In this document: positions 52,396 through 61,375 of the stretch, piece by piece | Numbering within the stretch: the stretch's first letter is position 1 | Layout: every line of letters begins with the position of its first letter | DNA from: an uncultured Bacteroidia bacterium | GTDB lineage: Bacteria; Bacteroidota; Bacteroidia; Bacteroidales; F082 | Assembly: GCA_902771635.1 (NCBI GenBank) | Contig: CACXXW010000003.1 | Location: 1-64,000, forward strand | Reading direction: 5' to 3' | Length of the DNA stretch: 64,000 bases | Translations under genes and position numbers: made by a program | Notes under the pieces: generated by a model | Databases searched by the model: none | The model's input: only the letters and a program-made list of their open reading frames with translations | What the model was told of the DNA's origin: nothing

Positions 52396-53697
52396 CTATT
52401 TCGTAATGCAAAATGTCGCATAAAGCGGCACAGCTTTGATGTTGTTGTCGAAGCCGAAATGCTTTTGTGAAATCCTTATCGAATAAGGTGCATTGTATTT
52501 CTTTGCAAACAAATTCATACTGATGGCCTTGTTCCGTTTGCCTTTCTTGACTTCCACGGGGATGATGTCAGTGCCGAGTTGCAGCACGAAATCCACTTCG
52601 GCAGTGTTGTCGTTTTTCCAGTAGTAAAGCGGAATTTGGTTGGCTTTAAATTGTTGTGCCACATAGTTTTCGGCCAACGCGCCCAAGAAACTGTTGTCTT
52701 GCTCGATGGTGGAAAGCACAGTTTGGTAAGCAAGCCCCGACTTCATGGTGAGCAGCCCCACATCGGCCATATAGAGTTTGAAGTCAGAGAGATCGGCATA
52801 GGCTGCGATGGGCATCAGTCCTTGAGTGGTCTTTTGGCATTTCAAGACGATGCCTGCCGATTCCAGCCAGTCGATGGACTCGCCGAACAGCGTGGCACTG
52901 CCGCCTTTTTGCACCACTTTGTATTGGAACTTGGTGTTTTCTTTGGCCAATTGGGTCGGAATTGAGTTGTAGCAAGCCCTGATTTTCACCGAGGTCGAGG
53001 CGGAGGCATATTTCGCCATGTCGGCCAGATATTCGTTCAAGATGCGGCTTTGGATGTCGATGATGTCCGTGAACTTTTGCGTCTCGATAAATTGCTTGAC
53101 CACAGCAGGCATGCCTCCCGTAATCAGGTAATGCTTGTAAAGTTCGATGAGCATTTGGTGGATGCCTTCGGCAAAAGGTTGGTTGTTTGCGAAATGATGT
53201 TTGATTTCCTCGGCGAAAAACTGTTTTCCATTAGCCCAAAGAAACTCCTCGAAATCAAGGGGGTACATATTGATTTCATCTACCTTTCCGACTGGGAAGG
53301 AGTACTTCTCACGATTGACGGCCACCCCAAGCAAGCTCCCAGCGGCCACGATGTGGTATTGCGGCGCTTCCTCGCAAAAGACTTTCAACGCCATCAGAGC
53401 CCTTTCGCTGCTTTGGATTTCATCGAGGATAATCAGTGTTTTCCCCGCTGTAATCTTTTGACTGTAGGCTGCTTCCAAGTATTGGATGATTCTCGTCGGT
53501 GTGAGGTCACCTTCAAAAAATGCTGCCGTCGCCATTTGGTTTTCCAAGTGTACATAGATGGTGTTCTCGAAATAGGTTTCACCGAAAGCCTTCAAGATAT
53601 AGGTCTTGCCCACCTGTCTTGCTCCATTCAGGATGAGCGGCATCCGATTCGGCTTGTCTTTCCAACTGACCAGTTCGGCCATCACTTTTCTTTCCAT
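52396..53697 (-). CDS. AAA+ ATPase with DUF4143 domain, copy 2
   Basis: A 433-residue ATPase of the AAA_14/DUF4143 family. Walker A is NGARQVGKTYIL (about 24-35), Walker B LIILDEIQSSERA (about 88-100), then HIVAAGSLLGVA. The C-terminal DUF4143 part ends with AEVDFVLQLGTDIIPVEVKKG, an intact PD-(D/E)xK-like site (D...ExK), unlike the eroded one in copy 1 at 47314. The gene is bracketed on both sides by AAAACTCTGG palindromes and then GTAGAGA palindromes. Confidence 0.9.
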   Translation of the reverse strand: MERKVMAELVSWKDKPNRMPLILNGARQVGKTYILKAFGETYFENTIYVHLENQMATAAFFEGDLTPTRIIQYLEAAYSQKITAGKTLIILDEIQSSERALMALKVFCEEAPQYHIVAAGSLLGVAVNREKYSFPVGKVDEINMYPLDFEEFLWANGKQFFAEEIKHHFANNQPFAEGIHQMLIELYKHYLITGGMPAVVKQFIETQKFTDIIDIQSRILNEYLADMAKYASASTSVKIRACYNSIPTQLAKENTKFQYKVVQKGGSATLFGESIDWLESAGIVLKCQKTTQGLMPIAAYADLSDFKLYMADVGLLTMKSGLAYQTVLSTIEQDNSFLGALAENYVAQQFKANQIPLYYWKNDNTAEVDFVLQLGTDIIPVEVKKGKRNKAISMNLFAKKYNAPYSIRISQKHFGFDNNIKAVPLYATFCITK

Positions 53698-53717
53698 AGT
53701 TCTTGCCTTTTATGCCG

Positions 53718-53725
53718 CAAAAATA
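53718..53725 (-). promoter_or_regulatory. -7 box for DUF4143 ATPase 2
   Basis: CAAAAATA on the plus strand (TATTTTTG on the minus), 20 bases before the ATG at 53697. The palindrome at 53736-53788 lies immediately upstream, where an operator or -33 element would be. Confidence 0.6.
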
Positions 53726-53735
53726 ACCAATTTTG

Positions 53736-53788
53736 ACAAAACTCTGGAAAAAAATCAGAGTTTTTATGATTTTTCCATAGAGTTTTGT
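53736..53788. repeat. ACAAAACTCTGG palindrome upstream of DUF4143 ATPase 2
   Basis: Arms of 22 bases (53736-53757 and 53767-53788), 18 of 22 paired, with the same ACAAAACTCTGG and AAAATCA words and the same nine-base spacing as the palindrome at 52347-52395. Confidence 0.8.
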
Positions 53789-53810
53789 TGATTTGGAAGT
53801 TTTAGGGGAT

Positions 53811-53857
53811 AAAACAATCGGGCTTCATCAACCAAATGATGAAACCCGATTTGTTTT
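53811..53857 (-). terminator. Terminator-like hairpin, probably of the former valS end
   Basis: Long stem CAATCGGGCTTCATCA with TGATGAAACCCGATTTG. Read on the minus strand it is followed by TTGTTTTATC and lies 46 bases beyond the stop of the valS fragment, as expected for the original valS terminator. Confidence 0.6.
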
Positions 53858-53862
53858 GTATG

Positions 53863-53890
53863 GTAGAGATGGTGCATGCACCGTCTCTAC
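53863..53890. repeat. GTAGAGATG palindrome, copy 2
   Basis: 28-base palindrome (arm GTAGAGATGGTGCA), one mismatch. It has the same length and end bases as 52308-52335. Confidence 0.85.
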
Positions 53891-53902
53891 AAGCGTAATA
53901 AA

Positions 53903-54029
53903 TCATTTCCTCAACCCCGCCAACTGCTGCTCGATGACAGCAATCTTGGCCTCGGCGTCGGCTTTCTTCTTGCGTTCCTTGTCGACGACGGCGGCAGGAG
54001 CACCACTCACGAAGCGTTCGTTGGAAAGC
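53903..54029 (-). pseudogene. Duplicated 3' end of valS
   Basis: On the minus strand this encodes [20 protein letters not shown] and continues in frame to [10 protein letters not shown] and a TGA stop, the same 42 or so last residues as ValS (54797 end). The bases differ at scattered, mostly silent positions. Homology stops sharply at 54029, next to the toxin-antitoxin promoter region. It has no start and is a fragment. Confidence 0.92.
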
Positions 54030-54087
54030 ATTATGACTTATTTTCGAGAAATACAATCACAATTTGCAAATATTCAAAAACTTTGTC

Positions 54088-54095
54088 TATTTTTG
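54088..54095 (+). promoter_or_regulatory. -7 box for the toxin-antitoxin pair
   Basis: TATTTTTG, 20 bases before the ATG at 54116, downstream of the valS fragment. Confidence 0.65.
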
Positions 54096-54115
54096 CAACA
54101 GCAATACAAAAACAG

Positions 54116-54382
54116 ATGGATATGGATACTGTAAGAATTGACATTGAACTACCATCGTGCGGCTATTATTCCAAAGAAGAATTGACCGATTTGATATATT
54201 CATACGCTTTGTCATTAGTGATGCCAAACACCGTTACGGACAGGTCAGTTGATGATGAGCTGAAGGAGTTGAATCGTCGTGCTGCCGAGATGGAGAACGA
54301 TTCTTCGGTTTGTATACCCCATGAAGAGGTTTATGAAAGAGTAATGTCAAGACTGCATCGGTATGAAACTCATTTGGCATGA
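54116..54382 (+). CDS. Antitoxin of a ParE/RelE-type module
   Basis: 88 residues (MDMDTVRIDIELPSCGYYSK at the start). Helical and acidic in the second half (DDELKELNRRAAEMENDSS, EEVYERVMSRL), the usual shape of an antitoxin that wraps a ParE/RelE toxin. No family was firmly recognised. ATG at 54116 is chosen from the promoter position; the ATG at 54122 is possible. The stop lies 20 bases inside the toxin gene, so translation is coupled. Confidence 0.75.
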   Translation: MDMDTVRIDIELPSCGYYSKEELTDLIYSYALSLVMPNTVTDRSVDDELKELNRRAAEMENDSSVCIPHEEVYERVMSRLHRYETHLA

Positions 54383-54668
54383 ATTAGCTCTTGAAGAATT
54401 GGCTTCGATAGGCGAAAAGGTGTCAGAAATGTTTGGCGAGAAAGTAGCTGATAAGGTTGTCAAAGACATAATGGAAAGGGTTAGCGTTTTGGCGTCAAAT
54501 CCATTTCTTGGTACAAAAGATGAAAGATACTTGCCATTCTTTGTCTTGCACTCATGGCATAACCGCATTTTCTATCTTGTTACTGATAATGAAATTAGAG
54601 TTTTAGCCATTTGGGATAATCGACGGGATGAAAAGAAATTACCGAAATTGTTGTCATCGAGATTATGA
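54363..54668 (+). CDS. ParE/RelE-family toxin
   Basis: 101 residues with the fold signature: IWHELALEELASIGEKVSEM at the start, then DIMERVSVLASNPFLGTKDE, and a core of strands RIFYLVTDNEIRVLAIWDNRRD. The WDNRRD stretch near the C-terminus matches the basic/aromatic strand of this family. Members either poison gyrase (ParE) or cleave mRNA on ribosomes (RelE); sequence alone does not decide. It is followed by its own terminator. Confidence 0.88.
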   Translation: MKLIWHELALEELASIGEKVSEMFGEKVADKVVKDIMERVSVLASNPFLGTKDERYLPFFVLHSWHNRIFYLVTDNEIRVLAIWDNRRDEKKLPKLLSSRL

Positions 54669-54717
54669 AGTTTATTCGAAAGATTGCGGTGGTATTTAAA
54701 TTATCGGAGAAACAAAT

Positions 54718-54756
54718 ACGGATAGTGGAGGATAAGAATCGCCACTATCCGTTTTT
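54718..54756 (+). terminator. Terminator of the toxin-antitoxin operon
   Basis: 11-bp stem ACGGATAGTGG/CCACTATCCGT then TTTTT. Confidence 0.85.
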
Positions 54757-54765
54757 GTGTAATCA

Positions 54766-54792
54766 GTAGAGTCGGCGCAGCACCGTCTCTAC
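54766..54792. repeat. GTAGAG palindrome, copy 3
   Basis: GTAGAGTCGG...CACCGTCTCTAC, imperfect. It lies 5 bases after the valS stop, just as copy 2 lies 13 bases after the stop of the valS fragment. Confidence 0.75.
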
Positions 54793-54796
54793 ATTT

Positions 54797-57511
54797 TTAT
54801 TTCCTCAGCCCAGCCAGCTGCTGCTCAATCACAGCAATCTTGGCCTCGGCGTCGGCTTTCTTCTTGCGTTCTTTGTCGACGACGGCGGCAGGAGCACCGC
54901 TCACGAAACGTTCGTTGGAGAGCTTCGCTTCAACGCTCTTCAGGAAGCCCTGGGCGTATTTCAGTTCCTCTTCCAACTTCTTGATTTCGGCCTTCACATC
55001 GACACTGCCGGTGAGCGGCACGAAGAACTCGGTGCTGCCTACGATGAAGCCGAAGGCACTGGCAGGAGCCTCAGCCACATAACTCACCTCGCTCACGTTG
55101 CAGAGCTTGGCAATCACACAGTCGAAGTCCTTGTTGGCCGTACCCTTCACCACAAGTTGGATGGCATCACGGAAGGCGATGTTCTTGTCGCTGCGCACCT
55201 TGCGGACATTATTGATGACCTCTTGCATGAATTCGAACTGCTTCAGGATGGTCTCGTCAATGGTTTGCAGCTTGGGCTGCTGAGCAATGATAATGTCATC
55301 ACCCTCCTTGCGGTCGGCGATGGCGTGCCAGATTTCCTCGGTGATGAACGGCATGAAGGGGTGCAGCAAGAGCATCAGGTTCTCGAAGAACTTGATGGTG
55401 GCACCGTAGGTCACGGGGTCGATGCCTTGGCCTTGCGGAGCCTTCACCATCTCGAGGTACCACGAGCAGAAGTCGTCCCAAGTGAGCTTGTAGATGCCCA
55501 TCAAGGCGTCGCTCAAGCGGTACTTGTCGATGTTGTCGTTGGTCTCGGCCAACACTTGGTTGAAGCGGGCCTCAAACCATTTCACGGCCATCTTGGCGGC
55601 TTCGGGCTGGGCGGCGTTTTCGTCCACATTCCAGCCTTTCACCAGACGCAAGGCGTTCCAAATCTTGTTGCAGAAGTTGCGGCCTTGCTCGCAGAGGGCC
55701 TCGTCGAAGAGGATGTCGTTGCCGGCAGGTGCACTGAGCATCATGCCCATACGCACGCCATCGGCACCGAATTTGTCGATGAGTTCGATCGGGTCGGGCG
55801 AGTTGCCGAGGCTCTTCGACATCTTGCGGCCTAACTTGTCTCTCACTATACCAGTGAAGTACACATTCTTGAACGGCACTTCATTTTGGTATTCCTCACC
55901 AGCCATAATCATGCGGGCCACCCAGAAGAAGATGATGTCGGGGGCGGTGATGAGGTCGTTGGTGGGGTAGTAGTACTTGAACTCGGCGTTGTCGGGGTCG
56001 AGGATGCCGTTGAAAAGCGACAAAGGCCACAGCCACGAGCTGAACCAAGTGTCCAAGGCATCGTCATCTTGACGCAAGTCTTTGAGGGCCAAATTCTTGT
56101 TGCCCGTCTTCTCGATGGCGAGTTTCAAGGCTTCTTCGGGTGTCTCGGCGACAACGAAACCGCCTTCGGGCAGGTAGTAGGCCGGAATCTGATGGCCCCA
56201 CCACAGCTGACGGCTGATGCACCAGTCCTTGATGTTTTCCAGCCAGTGACGATAGAGGTTGACATATTTGGCGGGATAGAATTTGATGTCGCCATTCAAC
56301 ACGGGTTTCAGCGCGATGTCGGCGAGGTGTTCCATCTTGAGGAACCACTGCATCGAGAGCTTTGGCTCAATCGGCACATTGGTGCGCTCGGAGTAACCCA
56401 CCTTATTATTATAGTCCTCGATCTTTTCCAGCAGCCCGGCTTCTTTCATGTCGATGATGATCTGCTTGCGGCAGTCTTCGCGGCTCATGCCGATGTACAT
56501 GCCAGCGGCTTCGCTCAAAGTGGCGTCATCGTTGAAGATGTTGATGCTCTGCAAGTTGTGCTTCTCGCCCAGCATATAGTCATTCACATCGTGGGCAGGA
56601 GTGACCTTCAGACAGCCCGTGCCGAACTCGATGTCAACATAACCGTCTTCGATGACGGGGATGACACGATTGACCAGCGGCACCACGACCTTTTTGCCGC
56701 GCAGCCATTGGTTCTTCGGGTCGGCGGGGTTGATGCACATGGCCGTGTCACCCATGATGGTCTCGGGACGCGTGGTGGCCACCACAGCATAGCGGCGACC
56801 TTGTTCGTCGGTGTGGATGATCTCGCCTTCAGCGCCCGTGGCACCTGTGCCGTCGTCCTCGTGAAGGTAATAACGGAGATAGAACAGCTTGCTGTGTTCA
56901 TCCTTGAAGATGACTTCCTCGTCGCTCAGAGCCGTTAAGGCTTTCGGGTCCCAGTTGACCATGCGCACACCACGGTAAATCAGGCCTTTGTTATACAGGT
57001 CGACGAAGGCACGGATGACGCTCTTCGAGCGGATGTCATCCATTGTGAACGAGGTGCGTTCCCAGTCGCAGGAGCAGCCCAGACGACGCAACTGCTTGAG
57101 GATAATGCCACCATGCTCGTGGGTCCAGTCCCAAGCGTGCTTGAGGAACTCCTCGCGGCCGATGTCCGTCTTCTTGATGCCCTGTTGCGCCAGCTTGTTC
57201 ACAACCTTGGCTTCGGTGGCGATGGAGGCGTGGTCGGTGCCAGGCACCCAGCAGGCGTTCTTGCCTTGCATACGGGCGCGGCGGATCAGGATATCCTGGA
57301 TCGTGTTGTTCATCATGTGGCCCATGTGAAGCACGCCAGTCACATTCGGCGGTGGGATCACGATGGTATAGGGTTCGCGTTCGTCGGGAGTGGAGTGGAA
57401 GTAGTTCTTGTCCATCCAGTGTTCGTACCATTTGCCTTCAACTTCCTGAGGGGGTCCCTGAGCCTGTCGAAGGGCCGACTTAAAATAGTCAAGCCATTTG
57501 TGCGCAAACAA
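54797..57511 (-). CDS. valS: Valyl-tRNA synthetase with a repeat-altered N-terminus
   Basis: Charges tRNA-Val. About 904 codons cover the class I core: [18 protein letters not shown] (HIGH-type motif), the editing CP1 domain, [12 protein letters not shown] (KMSKS), the anticodon domain and a C-terminal coiled coil ([20 protein letters not shown]). The N-terminus is odd: [10 protein letters not shown], conserved in ValS, is preceded by [10 protein letters not shown], encoded by a dispersed repeat (57454-57479). No ATG or GTG lies upstream in frame; the frame opens at a TTG (57511), and the first ATG is at 57415, after the conserved EVEGKWY. The -7 box at 57516-57523 puts the transcript start near the TTG. 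Confidence 0.94.
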   Translation of the reverse strand: MFAHKWLDYFKSALRQAQGPPQEVEGKWYEHWMDKNYFHSTPDEREPYTIVIPPPNVTGVLHMGHMMNNTIQDILIRRARMQGKNACWVPGTDHASIATEAKVVNKLAQQGIKKTDIGREEFLKHAWDWTHEHGGIILKQLRRLGCSCDWERTSFTMDDIRSKSVIRAFVDLYNKGLIYRGVRMVNWDPKALTALSDEEVIFKDEHSKLFYLRYYLHEDDGTGATGAEGEIIHTDEQGRRYAVVATTRPETIMGDTAMCINPADPKNQWLRGKKVVVPLVNRVIPVIEDGYVDIEFGTGCLKVTPAHDVNDYMLGEKHNLQSINIFNDDATLSEAAGMYIGMSREDCRKQIIIDMKEAGLLEKIEDYNNKVGYSERTNVPIEPKLSMQWFLKMEHLADIALKPVLNGDIKFYPAKYVNLYRHWLENIKDWCISRQLWWGHQIPAYYLPEGGFVVAETPEEALKLAIEKTGNKNLALKDLRQDDDALDTWFSSWLWPLSLFNGILDPDNAEFKYYYPTNDLITAPDIIFFWVARMIMAGEEYQNEVPFKNVYFTGIVRDKLGRKMSKSLGNSPDPIELIDKFGADGVRMGMMLSAPAGNDILFDEALCEQGRNFCNKIWNALRLVKGWNVDENAAQPEAAKMAVKWFEARFNQVLAETNDNIDKYRLSDALMGIYKLTWDDFCSWYLEMVKAPQGQGIDPVTYGATIKFFENLMLLLHPFMPFITEEIWHAIADRKEGDDIIIAQQPKLQTIDETILKQFEFMQEVINNVRKVRSDKNIAFRDAIQLVVKGTANKDFDCVIAKLCNVSEVSYVAEAPASAFGFIVGSTEFFVPLTGSVDVKAEIKKLEEELKYAQGFLKSVEAKLSNERFVSGAPAAVVDKERKKKADAEAKIAVIEQQLAGLRK
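57454..57479. repeat. CCCTGAGCCTGTCGAAGGG repeat inside the valS 5' coding region
   Basis: GTCCCTGAGCCTGTCGAAGG and the next six bases match 62791-62816 except for one base, and share 18 bases with 26177-26194 in ftsZ. It is read in the valS frame as ALRQAQGP. Confidence 0.85.
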
Positions 57512-57515
57512 TCGG

Positions 57516-57523
57516 CAAAAGTA
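57516..57523 (-). promoter_or_regulatory. -7 box for valS
   Basis: CAAAAGTA on the plus strand (TACTTTTG on the minus). Confidence 0.6.
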
Positions 57524-57560
57524 GCGATTTTTCGGCTATGCTCGGACTTTTTTCTCCATT

Positions 57561-57593
57561 TTTGCTATCGCAAAACATTTTTCCCTATCTTTG
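57561..57593 (+). promoter_or_regulatory. Promoter for the first POT transporter
   Basis: TTTG at 57561-57564 and TATCTTTG at 57586-57593, 21 bases apart; divergent from the valS promoter. Confidence 0.65.
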
Positions 57594-57639
57594 TCACCTC
57601 GTTTTGAAAACGAATAATCATTAAATAAAAACTTAAACT

Positions 57640-59208
57640 ATGTTCAAAGGACATCCAAAAGGGTTATTAGCGGCAGCCCTGAGTAATATGGGAGAGCGTT
57701 TTGGCTACTATATTATGAATGCCGTTTTGGTCTTGTTCCTGTGTTCGAAATTTGGTTTGGCAGATGAGAAGGCAACGCTCATCTACTCTATTTTCTATGC
57801 AGGAATCTACATTTTAAGTCTGGTGGGCGGTATCATTGCCGACCGCACCATGAATTACAAAGGCACTATCATGACGGGTTTGTTCATCATGGCGAGTGGC
57901 TATGTCATTCTGGCTATCCCGATTTTGGCCACTTCGACCAATATGGGTTGGCTGCTTCCATTGACTTGTGCAGCTTTATTCCTTATTGCATTTGGTAATG
58001 GTCTGTTTAAGGGTAACTTGCAGGCTATTGTCGGTCAAATGTATGACAATTTTGAGGCCGAAGCCGCCAAAAAAGGTCCCGATGCTTTGCGTGAAGCCAA
58101 GGAAAAGCGCGACAGCGGTTTCCAGATTTTCTACATGTTCATCAATGTGGGTGGTCTGATTGCACCGTTTGTGGCTCCTTTGCTGCGTAATTGGTGGTTG
58201 TCGCAAAATGGCATGACCTACAACGCTGACCTTCCGGCTTTGTGTCACCAATTCATGAATGAAGGTGCTGCTATGGGCGCTGCTGCCATGTCGAAGATGT
58301 TGGAAATCATTCCTGCTGCCACTTCGCTTGATGTAAATGCTTTGGATCTTACCCAGTTTTCCAATGACTATCTGAAGATTTTCAACGAAGGTGTCCACTA
58401 TTCGTTCATTGCCTCTGTGGTGGCTATGTTCATTTCTTTGGCCATTTTCATCGCTACTAAGAAGAAATTCCCCACGCCGGCCAAGAAAGTTGCTGCTGAA
58501 TCGGTTAACTACACAGCTGAAGAAAAGGCCGCCATGGCCAAGGAACTCAAGCAACGTTTGTATGCTTTGTTTGCTGTGTTGATTATCGCCGTGTTCTTCT
58601 GGTTCTCGTTCCACCAGAATGGTACATCCATGTCGTTGTTTGCAAAAGACTTTGTGAATACTTCATTGTTCCCGCCTGAGGTTTGGCAAGCCGTCAACCC
58701 GTTCTTTGTTATTGTTCTGACGCCTATCATTATGGCTGTGTTCGGTTCGCTTGCTAGAAAAGGTAAGGAAATCTCGACACCTAAGAAAATCGGTATCGGT
58801 ATGGGTGTTGCAGCCATTGCCTATGTTTTTATCTCCGCAATTTGCGCTTCCTACGGTTATCCTTCAGCTACTTCATTCAAGGCTCTCCCCGCTACTGAGA
58901 CCGCTGCTATGAAAGCTGGTCCTTGGGTGCTTATTGTCTACTACTTCTTCATGACTGTTGCTGAGTTGTTCATCTCACCTTTGGGACTATCCTTTGTGTC
59001 AAAGGTTGCGCCGAAGAGCATGTTGGGCTTGTGCCAAGGTCTGTGGCTCGGTGCAACGGCTGTCGGTAACGGTTTGCTTTGGATTGGACCTCTGCTCTAC
59101 AACAGCATCCCGCTCTGGCAATGCTGGGCCATTTTCGCTGGCGTTTGCCTCTTGTCGATGATTGTGATGTTCGCCATGGTGAAATGGCTTGAGAGGGTTA
59201 CAAAATGA
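57640..59208 (+). CDS. POT/PTR2 family proton-coupled oligopeptide transporter 1
   Basis: A 522-residue inner-membrane symporter of di- and tripeptides. It begins MFKGHPKGLLAAALSNMGERFGYYIM with the family ExxERFxYY-type motif, has about 14 TM helices, GIIADRTMNYKG (the loop 2-3 signature), and FWFSFHQNG in the second half. It is paralogous to the transporter at 59771; a third copy survives only as a fragment at 61376. With secreted proteases in the region, peptide uptake would make sense, but no regulatory link is seen. Confidence 0.92.
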   Translation: MFKGHPKGLLAAALSNMGERFGYYIMNAVLVLFLCSKFGLADEKATLIYSIFYAGIYILSLVGGIIADRTMNYKGTIMTGLFIMASGYVILAIPILATSTNMGWLLPLTCAALFLIAFGNGLFKGNLQAIVGQMYDNFEAEAAKKGPDALREAKEKRDSGFQIFYMFINVGGLIAPFVAPLLRNWWLSQNGMTYNADLPALCHQFMNEGAAMGAAAMSKMLEIIPAATSLDVNALDLTQFSNDYLKIFNEGVHYSFIASVVAMFISLAIFIATKKKFPTPAKKVAAESVNYTAEEKAAMAKELKQRLYALFAVLIIAVFFWFSFHQNGTSMSLFAKDFVNTSLFPPEVWQAVNPFFVIVLTPIIMAVFGSLARKGKEISTPKKIGIGMGVAAIAYVFISAICASYGYPSATSFKALPATETAAMKAGPWVLIVYYFFMTVAELFISPLGLSFVSKVAPKSMLGLCQGLWLGATAVGNGLLWIGPLLYNSIPLWQCWAIFAGVCLLSMIVMFAMVKWLERVTK

Positions 59209-59248
59209 TGACAATTAACGGAAATCTAACCTCTAAAATCGAGTAAAA

Positions 59249-59695
59249 ATGAAAAAGTTATCATTGATAGTAATTTGCGCGTTAACTACGCTATTCTTTG
59301 CGTCCTGCCAGACAGGTAAGAGAGAAGACAGTAATGGAAACACTCCTTCTTCTGTGGTTGAGAAGATGTATCAAGCCATTCAAAACAATCAGTTTGAGGA
59401 AGCAGCCACCTATTGCAAAGTTCCAGAAAAGGTCGATAACAGCGGATCATACAATGCCACCAAAAACGGTGCTGCATGGAAAGATATTGTGATTTCGACA
59501 ATGGTGGAACAGAGCAAGGTCTCAAACTATGTTCTGAAGAGCTATGAGGTTGTCTCGGAAGAAATTTCGAATACTGACCCGAATTCGGCTAAGGTGAAGA
59601 CTAAAATCACTTATACCAAAAATGGTGTCGATGGCGAAGCAGAATGCTCTTTCCCATTGAAAAGAGAGAACGATGTTTGGCTGATCATTGGATAA
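59249..59695 (+). CDS. DUF4878-like small lipoprotein
   Basis: 148 residues with a lipoprotein signal (MKKLSLIVICALTTLFFASC) and a cystatin/NTF2-like fold: PSSVVEKMYQAIQNNQFEEAA then a beta region ending LKRENDVWLIIG, as in DUF4878 proteins. It sits between the two POT transporters, 40 bases after the first, and may be cotranscribed. The role is unknown. Confidence 0.8.
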   Translation: MKKLSLIVICALTTLFFASCQTGKREDSNGNTPSSVVEKMYQAIQNNQFEEAATYCKVPEKVDNSGSYNATKNGAAWKDIVISTMVEQSKVSNYVLKSYEVVSEEISNTDPNSAKVKTKITYTKNGVDGEAECSFPLKRENDVWLIIG

Positions 59696-59706
59696 TTGTT
59701 ATAATT

Positions 59707-59740
59707 ATGACAAGGGCTTGCGCAAGCAAGCCTTTGTCAT
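59707..59740 (+). terminator. Hairpin between the lipoprotein and POT transporter 2
   Basis: 15-bp stem ATGACAAGGGCTTGC/GCAAGCCTTTGTCAT with one G-U pair and a GCAA tetraloop. There is no T-run after it, so it may attenuate or protect RNA rather than terminate. Confidence 0.5.
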
Positions 59741-59770
59741 ATAACACCCTAACTATCAAATTCAAGACTT

Positions 59771-61354
59771 ATGTTTAAAGGACAACCCAAAGGTTTATTT
59801 GCTCTCGCCCTCGCCAACACAGGCGAGCGCTTTGGCTATTATACCATGTTGGCCATCTTTACCCTCTATATGAGGGCAAAGTTTGGCTGGGATGAGAATT
59901 CGGCAGGACAAGTGTATGCAATCTTTCTTGCTGGGGTCTATTTTATGCCTCTTATTGGCGGTATCATTGCCGATAAGATAGGTTATGGAAAGTGCGTTAC
60001 CATAGGTGCCTTCATTATGTTTTTTGGTTATTTGGCGCTTGCCGTTCCAATGGCAACACAAGTTGTTGACAAATGGACCATGTTTGGCGGTTTGGCATTG
60101 ATTGCAATAGGAACAGGTTTGTTCAAGGGCAATTTGCAGGTGTTGGTTGGTAATTTGTTTGATGACCCCCAATACGCCGGTAAGCGTGATGCGGCGTTCA
60201 GTTTGTTTTACATGGCCATCAACATAGGCTCGATGTTTGCTCCCGCAATGGCAAAGGCACTCTACAAACCGCACATTGAAGGCGCAGGCTTCCATTTTGT
60301 GCCCATAGACGATGCCGTAAATGAGTTTGGCGCACAGTCGGGCTCATACCTGCAGTCTCTTGCTGAAGGCTACCGCTTGTGCTTCTATGTGGCTTGCGCA
60401 TCATTGGTGCTTTCAATCTTGATTTATTTTCTGTGCCGCTCTTGGTTCAAACATGCTGATGTCAACACTAATCAGGCTAAAACCCAAAATATTCAGATGG
60501 AAGAACTTACTCCAAAACAAACCAAGGATCGCATCGTGGCACTGTTGCTTGTGTTTGCAGTAGTAATCTTCTTCTGGATGGCATTCCACCAGAATGGTTC
60601 GGCCTTGACATTCTTTGCTGACAAATACACTCGGCTCAATGGTATAACGGGTTCCACGCGCATTTGGTTCAACATTTGGTCGTTGGCGTTCATTGCGGCA
60701 TCAGTTTACACACTGTTTGCGATTTTCCAAAGTGATACCAAAAAAGCCCGCATCATATCGGGAATAGCTACATTGGCTCTTTGGGGAGGCGCAATCGCTT
60801 TCTATCTAAGCATGCCCGAGGAGGTCAGCGCGGCAACGTCTGATTTTCAACAGTTCAATCCATTCTTCGTGGTGGCCCTTACACCAATAACCGTAGCCGT
60901 GTTTGCAGCACTTGGGAAAAAAGGAAAAGAGCCATCCGCTCCTGTCAAGATTGGGTTGGGTATGTTGATGGCGGCTGTTGGATTTGCCGTGATTACCGTT
61001 GCCTCGACTGACCTTATCTCACCTAAGGATTTAGGCGATTCAGCACAGAGTATACTTGATCCACACTGGCTCATTGGGACCTATTTTACATTGACTATTG
61101 CAGAATTGCTGCTTAGTCCCATGGGCATAAGCTTTGTGAGTAAGGTGGCGCCTCCCAAATACAAGGGTCTGATGATGGGTGGTTGGTTTGCTGCCACGGC
61201 AATAGGAAACTACCTTAGTCGAATTCCGTCAGCCTTGTGGAAGAAGATCCCGCTAATGGCAAACTGGGCAATTCTGATAGGCCTTTGTGTTATTGCTGGT
61301 GTCATTATGTTAGCTCTTCATAAGAAACTCGAGGCTGCGACAAAAGATGAATAA
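59771..61354 (+). CDS. POT/PTR2 family proton-coupled oligopeptide transporter 2
   Basis: A 527-residue paralogue of the transporter at 57640: MFKGQPKGLFALALANTGERFGYY, GIIADKIGYGKCVTIG, FFWMAFHQNGSAL and, near the end, LSPMGISFVSKVAPPKYKGL. Differences in the binding-cavity helices suggest a different peptide range; which one cannot be told. Confidence 0.92.
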   Translation: MFKGQPKGLFALALANTGERFGYYTMLAIFTLYMRAKFGWDENSAGQVYAIFLAGVYFMPLIGGIIADKIGYGKCVTIGAFIMFFGYLALAVPMATQVVDKWTMFGGLALIAIGTGLFKGNLQVLVGNLFDDPQYAGKRDAAFSLFYMAINIGSMFAPAMAKALYKPHIEGAGFHFVPIDDAVNEFGAQSGSYLQSLAEGYRLCFYVACASLVLSILIYFLCRSWFKHADVNTNQAKTQNIQMEELTPKQTKDRIVALLLVFAVVIFFWMAFHQNGSALTFFADKYTRLNGITGSTRIWFNIWSLAFIAASVYTLFAIFQSDTKKARIISGIATLALWGGAIAFYLSMPEEVSAATSDFQQFNPFFVVALTPITVAVFAALGKKGKEPSAPVKIGLGMLMAAVGFAVITVASTDLISPKDLGDSAQSILDPHWLIGTYFTLTIAELLLSPMGISFVSKVAPPKYKGLMMGGWFAATAIGNYLSRIPSALWKKIPLMANWAILIGLCVIAGVIMLALHKKLEAATKDE

Positions 61355-61375
61355 CACAAAAGTAATAGAACAACA

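Larger units (their letters stand above)
53698..54115. other. 418-base gap between DUF4143 ATPase 2 and the antitoxin
   Basis: No intact gene. It holds, in order, a -7 box (53718-53725, minus), a palindrome, a terminator-like hairpin, a GTAGAGA palindrome, a duplicated valS 3' fragment, and the antitoxin promoter. Confidence 0.8.

Noticed and set aside
53903..54029. Valyl-tRNA synthetase fragment as a functional small gene
   Set aside because: No start codon or promoter; it is only the last 42 or so codons of valS and has lost its upstream part.
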